DNA of 64,000 bases, taken from positions 2,294,001 to 2,358,000 of the forward strand of contig NZ_LT629757.1 of NCBI RefSeq assembly GCF_900104965.1. The letters run 5' to 3'. The notes below the pieces were generated by a model. It searched no databases, was not told the DNA's origin, and saw only the letters and a program-made list of their open reading frames with translations. The DNA comes from Nocardioides scoriae. Its GTDB lineage: Bacteria > Actinomycetota > Actinomycetes > Propionibacteriales > Nocardioidaceae. Each line of letters begins with the position of its first letter. Position 1 is the stretch's first letter. The translations under genes and the position numbers were made by a program. This document shows, piece after piece, positions 7,678 through 16,277 of this stretch.

Positions 7678-8934
7678 GTGAGGCGGGGGGCGCTGCTGCG
7701 CGTCGGGTGGAACCTGGGCGACCAGGTGCTCTCGAGCGCCACCAACGCGCTGCTGTCGTTCCTGGTCGCCCGGTCGGTGACCGAGACCGAGTTCGGCGGC
7801 TTCTCGATCGCCTTCACCGTCTTCTCCGTGCTCGTCGGCCTGAGCCGGGCCGTGTCGTCGTCCCCGCTGAGCGTGCGCTTCGCCGGCAAGGACGACCGCC
7901 TCTTCCGACCGGCCGGCGCCGCGTCGGTCGGGACCGCGCTGGTGGTGGGCGCCGTGGGCGGGGTCGGCTGCCTGGTCGCCGGCTCGCTGCTGGACGGCGC
8001 GGCCGGCACGGCACTGCTCGCGCTGGGCGTGGTGCTGCCCGGGCTGCTCGTGCAGGACGCCTGGCGCTTCGTCTTCTTCGCCGAGGCGCGGCCGCAGGCC
8101 GCCGTCGTCAACGACGCCCTGTGGGCGGTGCTCCAGATCGGGGCAGTCCTGGCGCTGGTGGCTGCCGACCTCGGCACCGTCGGCCCGCTGCTCCTGGCCT
8201 GGGGCGGAGCGGCCTGCGCTGCCGCACTGCTCGGGCTGCGGCAGGCCGGCGTGCGCCCCGCGCCCCGGTCGGCCGTCACCTGGCTGCGTCGCCACTGGGA
8301 CCTCTCGCGCTACCTGCTGCTGGAGTACGTCACCCTCCAGGGCGGCATGCAGCTCGCACTGCTGTGCATCGCCTCGATCGGCACCCTGAGCGCCGTCGGA
8401 GCCCTGCGCGGGGTGCAGGTGCTGCTCGGCCCCACGACGATCCTGGCCGTGGGCATCCAGAGCTTCGCCCTCCCGGAGCTCTCGCGCCGCCGCCGGGACC
8501 TGTCCGCGCGGAGGTGGGTGCTAGCCGCCGTGGCCCTCTCGGGCCTGGTCACCGGCATGGGCGTCCTGTGGGGGGCACTGTTCCTGCTGGTGCCCGACGC
8601 GTGGGGCCGCGAGCTGCTCGGCGACACGTGGGCCACGACCTCGCAGATCCTGGTCGCCTCGATCGTGCAGCAGGCCGGCGCGGCCATCGCACTAGGACCC
8701 GCAGTGGCGCTCTACGCCATGGACCGGGCACGGGTGACGCTCTCGATCCACGCGGTGCTGGCCCCGCTGATGTTCCTCGGGGGCGTCGGGGGCGTCGTCG
8801 TCGGAGGTGCGCAGGGGGCGGCCTGGGGCTTCGCCCTCGCCTACTGGTCGGTGGCGCCCGTGTGGTGGGTGCGCGTGCGCCGCGAAGCCCGTCGCCTCGC
8901 CGGTGCCTCCGCGCAGCACCACGCCGGCACCTGA
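7678..8934 (+). CDS. Wzx-like polysaccharide flippase (MATE/MOP superfamily)
   Basis: 418 residues, almost entirely hydrophobic helices separated by short basic loops; I estimate about 12 membrane segments. The start region GDQVLSSATNALLSFLVARS and the following EFGGFSIAFTVFSV are typical of Wzx/RfbX-type lipid-linked oligosaccharide flippases. The GTG start lies 7 bases after the preceding stop, with no strong ribosome-binding site, implying translational coupling. It closes a three-gene plus-strand operon. It likely moves the undecaprenyl-linked repeat unit across the membrane. A general MOP-family exporter is the alternative. Confidence 0.8.
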   Translation: MRRGALLRVGWNLGDQVLSSATNALLSFLVARSVTETEFGGFSIAFTVFSVLVGLSRAVSSSPLSVRFAGKDDRLFRPAGAASVGTALVVGAVGGVGCLVAGSLLDGAAGTALLALGVVLPGLLVQDAWRFVFFAEARPQAAVVNDALWAVLQIGAVLALVAADLGTVGPLLLAWGGAACAAALLGLRQAGVRPAPRSAVTWLRRHWDLSRYLLLEYVTLQGGMQLALLCIASIGTLSAVGALRGVQVLLGPTTILAVGIQSFALPELSRRRRDLSARRWVLAAVALSGLVTGMGVLWGALFLLVPDAWGRELLGDTWATTSQILVASIVQQAGAAIALGPAVALYAMDRARVTLSIHAVLAPLMFLGGVGGVVVGGAQGAAWGFALAYWSVAPVWWVRVRREARRLAGASAQHHAGT

Positions 8935-8941
8935 GGCGCCA

Positions 8942-8955
8942 GACCCCGCCGGGTC
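8942..8955. terminator. Small hairpin between convergent operons
   Basis: GACCC (8942-8946) pairs with GGGTC (8951-8955) across a CGCC loop in the 34-base gap between the flippase and GT2 stops. GGGTTTCGT follows on the plus strand. It is short and of modest strength. Confidence 0.4.
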
Positions 8956-8968
8956 GGGTTTCGTCGGG

Positions 8969-9898
8969 TCAGCTCATGTCCGGCGCGCCGCGCCACAGCC
9001 CGCGGTTGTACGCCGCGAACCCGGCCGCGGCGTCCGGGTTGCCCCGGGCGCGGCACACGGCCGCGCGGCCGAGCGACCCGGCCGCGAGCACCAGTCGCAT
9101 CGTGTGCGCCGCCGGGGCGCTGTTGTGACGGCGCACGTAGTCGAACATCGAGGCGCCCCGCATCTGGAGCATGGTGGTCTTGGCCCCGCCGGAGCCGGCG
9201 CCGGCGTGTGGCACCAGCAGGTCGGTGCGCAGCTTCTGCCGCAGCCCCGCCTCGCGCAGCCGGCGGCCGTAGGCCATGTCCTCGTTGTAGATGAAGTGCT
9301 GCTCGTCGAAGCCGCCGAGGGCCACGAACGTCTCGCGCGGCACCGCCAGGCAGGCACCGGTGAGCCACTCCAGGTCGATCTCCTGGTGGGGCTCGGGCCG
9401 GGCGAAGACGCCCGCCGTCGGGAACCGCGAGTGCAGGCCGGTGGCGTAGACGAGGACCCGGCCCACGGTCGGCTCCCAGCCCCCGACGCCCAGCTCGACG
9501 CGGCCGTCGTGGGTGACGGTCGTGGCCGAGACGGCCGCCAGACCCGGGTCGCCCTTGAGCTCCTCGACCAGCGCGAACAGCTGCTCGGGGGTGGGGGCGG
9601 TGTCGGGGTTGACGAAGACCAGGTAGGGGCGCTCGGAGCTCCACGCACCGAGGTTGGCCGCGCGGGCGAAGCCCACGCCGCCACCGTCGAGGTAGCGCGC
9701 GTGCTCCCGGCCCTCGAGCACGTCGGCCACCGCGTCCGCGCCCCCGGAGTTGTCGACGACCACCAGGGGCAGGTCGCGGGGCAGCCGCGCGAGCAGCGTC
9801 TCGACCAGCGCCCGGCTGCGGTAGGTCACGAGGACCACCTCGATCTCGGACAACTCGACCACCGCCGCCGCCTCCTGCTCGTCGCTCGTCGTGCTCAC
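8969..9898 (-). CDS. Family 2 glycosyltransferase (rhamnosyltransferase-like)
   Basis: 309 residues with a GT-A fold: VVLVTYRSRALVETLLARL at the N-terminus, VVVDNSGG, the GVGFARAANLGA segment, VFVNPDTAPT (DxD equivalent near residues 95-105), WLTGACLAVPRETFVALGGF and FIYNEDMAYGRRLREAG with the catalytic-base ED. These are the hallmarks of the WbbL-like GT2 group that often transfers rhamnose or a related deoxysugar from a nucleotide donor. The GTG start overlaps the upstream stop by 4 bases. As last gene of the sugar-nucleotide operon, it plausibly uses the sugar that operon makes (inference). Confidence 0.87.
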   Translation of the reverse strand: MSTTSDEQEAAAVVELSEIEVVLVTYRSRALVETLLARLPRDLPLVVVDNSGGADAVADVLEGREHARYLDGGGVGFARAANLGAWSSERPYLVFVNPDTAPTPEQLFALVEELKGDPGLAAVSATTVTHDGRVELGVGGWEPTVGRVLVYATGLHSRFPTAGVFARPEPHQEIDLEWLTGACLAVPRETFVALGGFDEQHFIYNEDMAYGRRLREAGLRQKLRTDLLVPHAGAGSGGAKTTMLQMRGASMFDYVRRHNSAPAAHTMRLVLAAGSLGRAAVCRARGNPDAAAGFAAYNRGLWRGAPDMS

Positions 9899-11190
9899 GC
9901 CTGGGCGGCGAAGAGCCGGGTCTGCTCCGCGACCAGCTCGTCGACGAGGCGCCCCTCCGGCAGCACGACGTCGGCGTACGAGATCGCCTCGTCCTTGCGC
10001 ACGTCGCGGGTCAGCCGCGAGCCCTCGGCCACGCCGATCGGCAGCAGGCCCTCGGCCTGGCTGACGTCGTAGGCCTCCGCCTCGCCGTAGGTGTGGTAGC
10101 CGCCGAGACCGTCGAGGACCGTGCCGGCGGCGAGGTCCTGCTTGGCGATCGTGATGACCTCGACCTTCGGACCGGCCAGCGGCGCGATGGCCGCGTCGCC
10201 GAACAGCACCGCACGCGCGACCGTGGAGGGCACCTCGAAGTGGCACAGGTGGTAGGGCGTGTAGAAGCTGTAGAGCGGACCCTGGCCGAGCTTGTAGAGC
10301 TCGAGGTAGTGCCGCTGCTTCGGGTCGTCGTGGGTCGCCAGGACGTAGACGCCCGGTCCGGGCTTGCTGCCCACGACGTAGTCCACGACGCCGCCCAGCT
10401 CGCGCAGCTGCTCGACGTCGTAGTGCTCGACCAGGTCGTCGACGTGGCCCGCGTGGTCGGCTCCGCCCATGCCGCGCCGCGCGACGGTCATGCCCGTCGC
10501 GTTGGCCACGGTCGCCTGCTCGATCGAGATCTTCGTGCCGTCGGCGAAGCTGGTCACCATGTGGGGGTCCTGTCCCCAGCGCTCGGCGAACGCCTTCTGG
10601 GTGGTGGGCGTGCGGTAGGGGTCCTGGAGGCCCTTGACGTTGCCGGCCACCAGCGGCGTCAGACCGATGCCCTGCACGAAGCGGACGAGGTTCATCTGGA
10701 CGCCCGGCTGGTCGCCGTCGCACCCGGTGAGGACCACGCCGGCCTCGCTCGCACGCCGGCTGAGCAGCGGGCCCACGGTCGCGTCGACCTCGGCGTTCAT
10801 CAGCACGACGTGCTTGCCGCGCTCGATGGCCCGCACCACGACGTGGCAGCCGAACTCCACGGCACCGGTCGCCTCGACGATGGCGTCGACCGACGCGGCG
10901 TCGCACACCGCGCGCCAGTCGTCGGTCACCGCCGCGACGCCGTCGGCCACGGCGGCGTCGAGCGCCGCGCCGTCGGCGACCTGGCGGACCTCGCCGACAC
11001 CGGCCTCGGCGTAGGCCTGCTCGGCGCGGGCCAGGGTGCGGTTGGCGATCGCCACCAGCTCCATGCCGGGGACGCTGTTGACGATCTGGTTGGTGAGGCC
11101 GCGGCCCATGAAGCCGGCGCCCACCAGGGCCACCCGGACCGGGTTGCCCTCGGCGGCGCGACGGCGCAGGGCGGTGTCGACGATGATCAT
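9895..11190 (-). CDS. Homoserine-dehydrogenase-like NAD(P)-dependent oxidoreductase with SAF domain (COG4091 type)
   Basis: 431 residues. The Rossmann motif GAGFMGRGL lies at about residues 24-32 and is followed by VAIANRT. The middle holds EATGAVEFG, GKHVVLMNAEVDAT and TGCDGDQPGVQMNLV, which fit the COG4091 family rather than true homoserine dehydrogenase. The C-terminal ~90 residues (AKQDLAAGTVLDGLGGYHTYG) are a SAF domain. The ATG start overlaps the preceding stop (ATGA). The family has no firmly established reaction that I can name. Its place between a 3,5-epimerase-like gene and a GT2 gene suggests oxidation, reduction or rearrangement of a nucleotide-linked sugar (inference). Confidence 0.8.
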   Translation of the reverse strand: MIIVDTALRRRAAEGNPVRVALVGAGFMGRGLTNQIVNSVPGMELVAIANRTLARAEQAYAEAGVGEVRQVADGAALDAAVADGVAAVTDDWRAVCDAASVDAIVEATGAVEFGCHVVVRAIERGKHVVLMNAEVDATVGPLLSRRASEAGVVLTGCDGDQPGVQMNLVRFVQGIGLTPLVAGNVKGLQDPYRTPTTQKAFAERWGQDPHMVTSFADGTKISIEQATVANATGMTVARRGMGGADHAGHVDDLVEHYDVEQLRELGGVVDYVVGSKPGPGVYVLATHDDPKQRHYLELYKLGQGPLYSFYTPYHLCHFEVPSTVARAVLFGDAAIAPLAGPKVEVITIAKQDLAAGTVLDGLGGYHTYGEAEAYDVSQAEGLLPIGVAEGSRLTRDVRKDEAISYADVVLPEGRLVDELVAEQTRLFAAQA

Positions 11191-11768
11191 CGGGGCGGTT
11201 CCTCGGCTGCGGGCAGCGGGTCGAAGTCGGAGGCCGGGCGCTCGGAGAGCAGCGGCCAGGACCGGTCCTTGTCGCTGATCACCGAGGTGGCCAGCGGCCA
11301 GGGCAGTCCCAGGTCGGGGTCGTCGTGGCGCAGGCCGCGCTCGGCGGCCGGGGTGTAGGCGCCGCTCACCTGGTAGACGACCTCGGTGTCGTCGACCAGG
11401 GTCTGGAACCCGTGGGCGAAGTACGCCGGCACGAACAGCGCCCGGCGGTTGTCCGCGGTGAGCTCCACGGCCACGTGCTGCAGCCGCGTCGGCGAGTCGG
11501 GACGCAGGTCCACGATGATGTCGACGATGCCGCCGCGCACGCAGCGCACCAGCTTGGTCTCGGGGTGCGGCGCCACCTGCAGGTGCATGCCGCGCAGCGT
11601 CCCGGCCCTGTGGTTGTAGGACATGTTGCACTGCTCGACGGCGGGCTCGAGGCCCGCCGCCTCGAACTCGGCCCGGTCGTAGGTGCGGGCGAAGAAGCCC
11701 CGGTCGTCCTCGCGGAGCTCGAGCTCCACGATCGCGACCCCCTCGATGGGCGTGGTGAGGATCTTCAC
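11187..11768 (-). CDS. rfbC: dTDP-4-dehydrorhamnose 3,5-epimerase-like protein (RmlC/RfbC cupin)
   Basis: 193 residues, close to the family's 180-200. It keeps the RmlC signature: REDDRGFFARTYDRAEF, the catalytic-His motif TLRGMHLQ, ETKLVRCVRGGIVDIIVDLR, YFAHGFQTL, and the Tyr-bearing VVYQVSGAYTPAAERGLRHD near the end. The sequence therefore looks active. Substrate is uncertain, because the partner nucleotidyltransferase is of the cytidylyl (RfbF) type rather than RmlA. A CDP- or dTDP-4-keto sugar is possible. The GTG start overlaps the SDR stop by 4 bases. Confidence 0.85.
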   Translation of the reverse strand: MKILTTPIEGVAIVELELREDDRGFFARTYDRAEFEAAGLEPAVEQCNMSYNHRAGTLRGMHLQVAPHPETKLVRCVRGGIVDIIVDLRPDSPTRLQHVAVELTADNRRALFVPAYFAHGFQTLVDDTEVVYQVSGAYTPAAERGLRHDDPDLGLPWPLATSVISDKDRSWPLLSERPASDFDPLPAAEEPPR

Positions 11769-12796
11769 GGCTGCTTCCAGTAGAGCTGACCGTCGACCTG
11801 GCCCGAGCGCATCAGCTTCTGCAGCGCGAGCAGCCGGGTGTGGCCGGGACCGCGGAAGGTCGCCTCGTCGAGGTCGATGGTCTCGAAGATCTCGTGGAGC
11901 TGGCGGGCCCCCTTGACGGCGTCCCAGTCGCACGCGAACCCGGGCAGGGTGTCCTTGATCTTGTCGAAGTTGACCCGGTAGCTGCGGTTGTCGCCGGCGT
12001 TCTCGCCGAAGGTCACCTCGCAGCCCGGGAACTCCGCACCCACGATCTCGGCGATCTCCTTGACCCGGTAGTTCTGGGCGCTGTCACCGACGTTGAAGAC
12101 CTGTCCGTGGATCGCCTCGCGCGGCGCCGCCAGCACGCGGCGGATCGCCTGGGAGATGTCGAGCGCGTGGACCAGCGGGCGCCAGGGCGACCCGTCGCTG
12201 GTCATCACGATCTCCTTGGTCGTCCAGGCCAGGCCGCTCAGGTTGTTGAGCACGATGTCGAAGCGCTGCCGCGGCGAGGCGCCGTACGCCGTCGCGTTGC
12301 GCATGAAGGTCGGCGAGAACGAGTCGCTCGCCATCGGCGAGACGTCGCGCTCGACCATCACCTTGCACTCGGCGTACGGCGTCTGCGGGTTGACCGGGGA
12401 GGTCTCGTCGAGCTCGGCGTCGCTGTCGGAGAAGCCGTAGACGCTGCACGAGGACATGTAGACGAACCGCTCCACGCCGGCCTGCTTGGCCAGCGTGGCC
12501 AGGTTGACCGAGCCCTGGTGGTTGATCTCGTAGGTCAGCTCGGGCGCGACCGCCGCCAGGGGGTCGTTGGACAGCTCGGCCATGTGCACGATGGCCTCGA
12601 CGCCCTCGAGGTCCTCGAGGGTGAGCTTGCGGATGTCCTTGTTGAGCGTGCGCGCGAACGCGTCGACGCCGTTGTAGAGCCAGCCGAGACGGTAGAAGCC
12701 CGTGTCGACACCGGTCACCTCGTGGCCCTCGCGGATCAGGTCCGCGGCCACCAGGCAGCCGAGGTATCCGTCGGTGCCAGTCACCAGAACGCGCAC
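11765..12796 (-). CDS. NAD-dependent epimerase/dehydratase (extended SDR)
   Basis: 343 residues with the nucleotide-binding motif GTDGYLG near residues 7-13, a conserved YMSSCSVYG segment carrying the catalytic Ser/Thr position, and the YAECK (YxxxK) active site. This is the extended short-chain dehydrogenase fold that modifies nucleotide sugars. The sequence does not let me choose between 4-epimerase and 4,6-dehydratase chemistry. The GTG start is one base after the rfbF-like stop, with GGGAGG just upstream. It likely acts after the nucleotidyltransferase and before the epimerase-like enzyme. Confidence 0.85.
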   Translation of the reverse strand: MRVLVTGTDGYLGCLVAADLIREGHEVTGVDTGFYRLGWLYNGVDAFARTLNKDIRKLTLEDLEGVEAIVHMAELSNDPLAAVAPELTYEINHQGSVNLATLAKQAGVERFVYMSSCSVYGFSDSDAELDETSPVNPQTPYAECKVMVERDVSPMASDSFSPTFMRNATAYGASPRQRFDIVLNNLSGLAWTTKEIVMTSDGSPWRPLVHALDISQAIRRVLAAPREAIHGQVFNVGDSAQNYRVKEIAEIVGAEFPGCEVTFGENAGDNRSYRVNFDKIKDTLPGFACDWDAVKGARQLHEIFETIDLDEATFRGPGHTRLLALQKLMRSGQVDGQLYWKQP

Positions 12797-12797
12797 G

Positions 12798-13598
12798 TCA
12801 GTCCTCCCAGACCTTCCAGGGAGCCTCGCCGGCGTCCCAGAGCTGATTGAGCTCCGTCCAGTCACGGAACGTGTCCATCCCCATCCAGAAGCCCTCGTGG
12901 GGGTTGATCGTGAGCTCGCCGTCGGAGGCGAGCGAGCGCAGCGGCTTGTGCTCGAGCAGCAGGCCGGGGTCGTCGTCGAGGTAGCGGTCGACCATCTCGC
13001 GCTGGAAGGCGAAGAACCCGCCGCTGACCCAGCCGGTGGCCAGGGTCGGCTTCTCGTTGAACTCGCTGACCTGGTTGCCCTCGACGTGCATCTCGCCGTA
13101 GCGGCTGGCCGGGTGGACACCCGTGACGGTGCCGATGCGGCCGCCCTCGGCGTGGTTGGCCAGCAGCTGGTCGAGGTCGACCGCGCCGATGCCGTCGCCG
13201 TAGGTGAGCATGAAGGTGTCCTGGTCGAGGTACTGCGCGACGCGCTTCACCCGGGCACCGGTGCCGGAGAGCAGGCCGGTGTCGACGAAGGTGATCTCCC
13301 AGTCCTCGAGCTGGCTGCCGCCGTGCCACTGCGGCTGCTCGGCCGAGGCCAGCTCCAGGGTGAAGTCGTTCTGGTGCTCGCGGTAGTCGAGGAAGTAGCG
13401 GCGGATGAGGTCGCTCTTGTAGCCCAGGCACAGCACGAAGCGCCGGAAGCCGAAGTGGCTGTAGGTCTTCATCACGTGCCACAGGATGGGCTTGCCACCG
13501 ATGTCGACCAGCGGCTTCGGGAGCTTCTCGCTGGCCTCGCGGAGGCGAGTTCCCATGCCACCGCAGAGGATGACGACGGGGATGTCGGCGTTGTTCAT
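12798..13598 (-). CDS. rfbF: Glucose-1-phosphate cytidylyltransferase-like nucleotidyltransferase (RfbF type)
   Basis: 266 residues, the usual size for RfbF. The N-terminus has the signature VVILCGGMGTRLREASEKLP followed by KPLVDIGGKPILWHVMKTY. The catalytic-region motif YGDGIGAVDLDQLL and the C-terminal WMGMDTFRDWTEL are characteristic of CDP-glucose synthases and near relatives. The ATG at 13598 is preferred to one at 13616 because the family starts just before VVILCGG. TAGGAT lies 7 bases upstream, suggesting a leaderless mRNA; AGGA within it could instead be a ribosome-binding site. It is the first gene of a five-gene operon. Confidence 0.85.
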   Translation of the reverse strand: MNNADIPVVILCGGMGTRLREASEKLPKPLVDIGGKPILWHVMKTYSHFGFRRFVLCLGYKSDLIRRYFLDYREHQNDFTLELASAEQPQWHGGSQLEDWEITFVDTGLLSGTGARVKRVAQYLDQDTFMLTYGDGIGAVDLDQLLANHAEGGRIGTVTGVHPASRYGEMHVEGNQVSEFNEKPTLATGWVSGGFFAFQREMVDRYLDDDPGLLLEHKPLRSLASDGELTINPHEGFWMGMDTFRDWTELNQLWDAGEAPWKVWED

Positions 13599-14116
13599 GG
13601 CTGGGATCCTACGCATCTGTCGGGGTCGGTGGACGGCTGCGCGAGGTGCGCAGCGGAGTCGCCGGCGACGGCCCGAGAACGGCCGCGACGCTGGCTGCGG
13701 GTCGGGAGGACGGCAGCAGCGACGGACGCGTCGGTGACGTGGCTCGCCATCAGTGAAAACCCCCCGGTTTCGTCGGGCTGCCGGAGACCGGGCCCGTGCG
13801 GGACGACACCGGAGACGTCCGGCGGGCCCTGCGACGCAAGGAAGTTATCACCCACGGAGGGATGTTTTGGGGCGATCGCGCAGGTCGGGCTAGACCGCGT
13901 GAGAAGTCGGCGGGCATCCGCCGTGCGCCGCCCTGCTCGCAGCGCTCCCGGCCGAGGGGCAGGCCCCTGACCAGGGATGTTGCCCACGCGCGGGGACGGG
14001 GCCGCGGTCGTGCACCTGTCCGGCCGGCACCCGTGGGCGGCCTGGCGGGTGCCGACCCCCTGGCTAGGCTCGTGGTGCACACGAGGCCGAGCACCCACAG
14101 CCGTCTGGGGGACGTC
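13599..14116. other. Divergent intergenic region, rfbF operon / GH26-like lipoprotein
   Basis: 518 bases without a supportable gene. The left edge holds TAGGAT (13606-13611, minus strand), a likely -10 for the rfbF operon. The right part holds TAGGCT (14065-14070), a possible -10 for the lipoprotein gene, giving a ~40-base leader with GGGGGA at 14107-14112. The A/T-richer stretch near 13838-13872 stands out from the surroundings, but I see no hairpin or motif I can name there. Confidence 0.45.
13606..13611 (-). promoter_or_regulatory. Candidate leaderless -10 element of the rfbF operon
   Basis: TAGGAT lies 7 bases before the ATG on the minus strand. TANNNT at this distance is the known actinobacterial signature of leaderless transcription. 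No clear -35 element is seen. Confidence 0.45.
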
Positions 14117-15232
14117 GTGCACCACGCCCGTCACCACGCCCACCACCGCGCCCAGCACCACGCCCTGCACCACGCCCTGCCGACCCGGCCGGCCGCGTCC
14201 CGGCGCGGTCGCCTGCTCGCCGCCGCGACCGCGGCGCTGCTCCTCCCCCTGGCGGCGTGCACCCCGAGCACGGGCACCGGTGCCGCCGGCACCCGCGACG
14301 AGGGGGCGCGCGCCTCCACGGCCAGCAGCGACCCCGGGCCTCCGTGGTCGAGCGGCATCTGGCTGGGAGGGGCGCTCAGCGACGGCGACCTCGAGCGCTT
14401 CGGCGCCTGGCGGGGCGACCCGGCCGACGTGGTGACCACCTACCCGGCGTACGCCACCTGGGAGGAGCTGCGCACCAGCGACTGGCACGTCGACACCTTC
14501 GCGGGCTTCCCCGGACGGCTCAGCTACGGCCTGCCGCTGCTGCCGGAGCGAGCCCCCGGGACGCTGCGCGACGTGGCGGACGGTGCGCACGACGACGTCT
14601 GGCGCAGCGTGGCCAGGACCCTGGTCGCGGGCGACCGCGGCGACAGCTTCGTGCGGATCGGGCTGGAGGCCAACGGCACCTGGTTCCCGTGGGGGGCGAC
14701 GGCCGCGACCGCGACCGACTTCGTCGCGGCGTACCGCCACGTGGCGACGGTCATGGCGCAGGAGGCACCCGACCTCAGCTTCGTCTTCGACATCTCCTGC
14801 GGGGCCCCGCTGCGCGGCGCGGAGGACGACCGGCTCTCAGCGCTGACCCGGCTCTACCCCGGGGACGACGTCGTCGACGTCGTCGGGTGCGACCACTACG
14901 ACAGCTTCACGGCCCGTGCCACCGACCGGGCCGCGTGGGAGGAGTCCATCCGGCCCAGCACCGGGGTCGGGCTGCTCGACCTGGTGGACTTCGCCACCGA
15001 GCACGACAAGCCGTTCGCCGTGCCGGAGTGGGGCCTGACCGCCCGCTCGGCCGAGGGGTCGGGAGACAACCCCTACTTCGTCGAGCAGATGTTCGCCTTC
15101 TTCCGGGAGCACCGCGACCGGCTCGCCTACGAGAACTACTTCGACGAGCCCAACCCCTACCTGGGGTCCTCGCTGTTCCTCACGCCCGCGCAGAACCCCG
15201 AGTCGAGCGAGGTCTACCGAGAGCTCTGGTGA
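14117..15232 (+). CDS. GH26-like glycoside hydrolase lipoprotein
   Basis: 371 residues from a GTG with GGGGGA just upstream. A His-rich N-terminus (about 1-20) leads into RRGRLLAAATAALLLPLAAC, a lipoprotein signal with the lipobox Cys at 48, so the enzyme should be anchored to the outer face of the membrane. The catalytic part resembles GH26 mannanases and related exopolysaccharide hydrolases: FVRIGLEANGTWFPW with predicted acid/base Glu184, and PFAVPEWGL with predicted nucleophile Glu304. It probably cuts the polysaccharide made by the neighbouring genes (inference). Its last 53 bases overlap the convergent GT2 gene. The start is the least certain part; GTGs at 14072/14075 are alternatives. 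Confidence 0.72.
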   Translation: MHHARHHAHHRAQHHALHHALPTRPAASRRGRLLAAATAALLLPLAACTPSTGTGAAGTRDEGARASTASSDPGPPWSSGIWLGGALSDGDLERFGAWRGDPADVVTTYPAYATWEELRTSDWHVDTFAGFPGRLSYGLPLLPERAPGTLRDVADGAHDDVWRSVARTLVAGDRGDSFVRIGLEANGTWFPWGATAATATDFVAAYRHVATVMAQEAPDLSFVFDISCGAPLRGAEDDRLSALTRLYPGDDVVDVVGCDHYDSFTARATDRAAWEESIRPSTGVGLLDLVDFATEHDKPFAVPEWGLTARSAEGSGDNPYFVEQMFAFFREHRDRLAYENYFDEPNPYLGSSLFLTPAQNPESSEVYRELW

Positions 15233-16277
15233 GCCGCGAGCCCTGCTCCCCCGGCGCCCGGCCGCTCGACAGCGCCGGCTCGGCCCCCAGCAGCAGCCCC
15301 TCGGTGAACCCCAGGCCCCAGGCCAGGTGCATGGTGGCGAACGCCCCTGCCAGCCGCAGAGCGCCGTCGGGCGTGCGTCCGCCCGGCAGGTCGGTGGCCG
15401 AGACCGCCTTGGTGAGCACCGCGGCGTACGGCAGGGCGAGCGCGACGGCGACCCTCGGGTGGCCGGTCACGCCGGCCAGCGCGGAGGTGGTGAGCATCCC
15501 CAGCAGACCGGGGGGCGCGAGGTGGCGGGGACGCACGGCCGCCGGCCCGTTCTTGCGCACCATGCCCGCCTTGCCGCGGCCGTAGCGGCGGTACTGGCGG
15601 CCGAAGTCGCGCAGCGACTCGCGCACCGACCAGAGCATCACCATGTCGGGGTGGTAGCGGATGCGGCGCCCGGTCGCCAGGATCCGGTGGTCGATGTCGA
15701 CGTCCTCGTTGACGCGCAGCGACTCGTCCCAGCCGCCGACCTCGCGCAGCACCGCGGTGCGGTAGACGCCCATCGAGGCGTGGTCGGTCTCCTGGGGCTC
15801 GGTGGCGTAGTGGTTGATCGAGTCGCCCACGCCGTAGGGGCTGGAGAGCGCGGCGGCGACGGCCTGACCCGTGGCCGAGTCGGCCACCCCGACCCGCCGG
15901 CCGCCGACCGCGGCCACCTCGGGGTGCTCGGCGAGCACGGCCAGCCCGGTCGCGACGTAGTCCGGGTTGATGGTCAGGTGGGCGTCCACCCGCGCCACCA
16001 CGTCGGCCCGGGCCGCGGCCAGGCCGATGTTGAGCGCGCACGGGATGGTGCGGCCCGGGTTGTCGAGCAGACGGACGCGGGGGTCGGCCTCGGCCAGCCG
16101 CCTCACGATGTCGACGGTCGCGTCGGCCGAGCGCCCGTCGACCACGAGCAGCTCCACCGGGTCGACGCTCTGGGACAGCGCGGAGGCGACCGCCTCGGCG
16201 ACGCTGGCCTCCTCGTTGTAGACGGGCATCAGCATCGAGACGACGGGCGTCGCGGTGGTGGTCGCGTCGGGGGTCAC
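15180..16277 (-). CDS. Family 2 glycosyltransferase (ExoA-like)
   Basis: 365 residues. The N-terminal GT-A domain has PVVSMLMPVYNEEASVAEAV, LLVVDGRSADATVDIV, a DxD motif in VVARVDAHLTI (near residues 98-108) and a catalytic-base region RVNEDVDIDHRILATG. The QYRRYGRGKAGM segment (QxxRW-like) precedes a hydrophobic C-terminus with two or three predicted membrane helices. This architecture fits ExoA-type succinoglycan/EPS glycosyltransferases working on lipid-linked intermediates at the membrane. The GTG start overlaps the polymerase gene stop by 4 bases, and GGAGG lies close upstream. Confidence 0.86.
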   Translation of the reverse strand: MTPDATTTATPVVSMLMPVYNEEASVAEAVASALSQSVDPVELLVVDGRSADATVDIVRRLAEADPRVRLLDNPGRTIPCALNIGLAAARADVVARVDAHLTINPDYVATGLAVLAEHPEVAAVGGRRVGVADSATGQAVAAALSSPYGVGDSINHYATEPQETDHASMGVYRTAVLREVGGWDESLRVNEDVDIDHRILATGRRIRYHPDMVMLWSVRESLRDFGRQYRRYGRGKAGMVRKNGPAAVRPRHLAPPGLLGMLTTSALAGVTGHPRVAVALALPYAAVLTKAVSATDLPGGRTPDGALRLAGAFATMHLAWGLGFTEGLLLGAEPALSSGRAPGEQGSRLTRALGRPRSTRGSARA

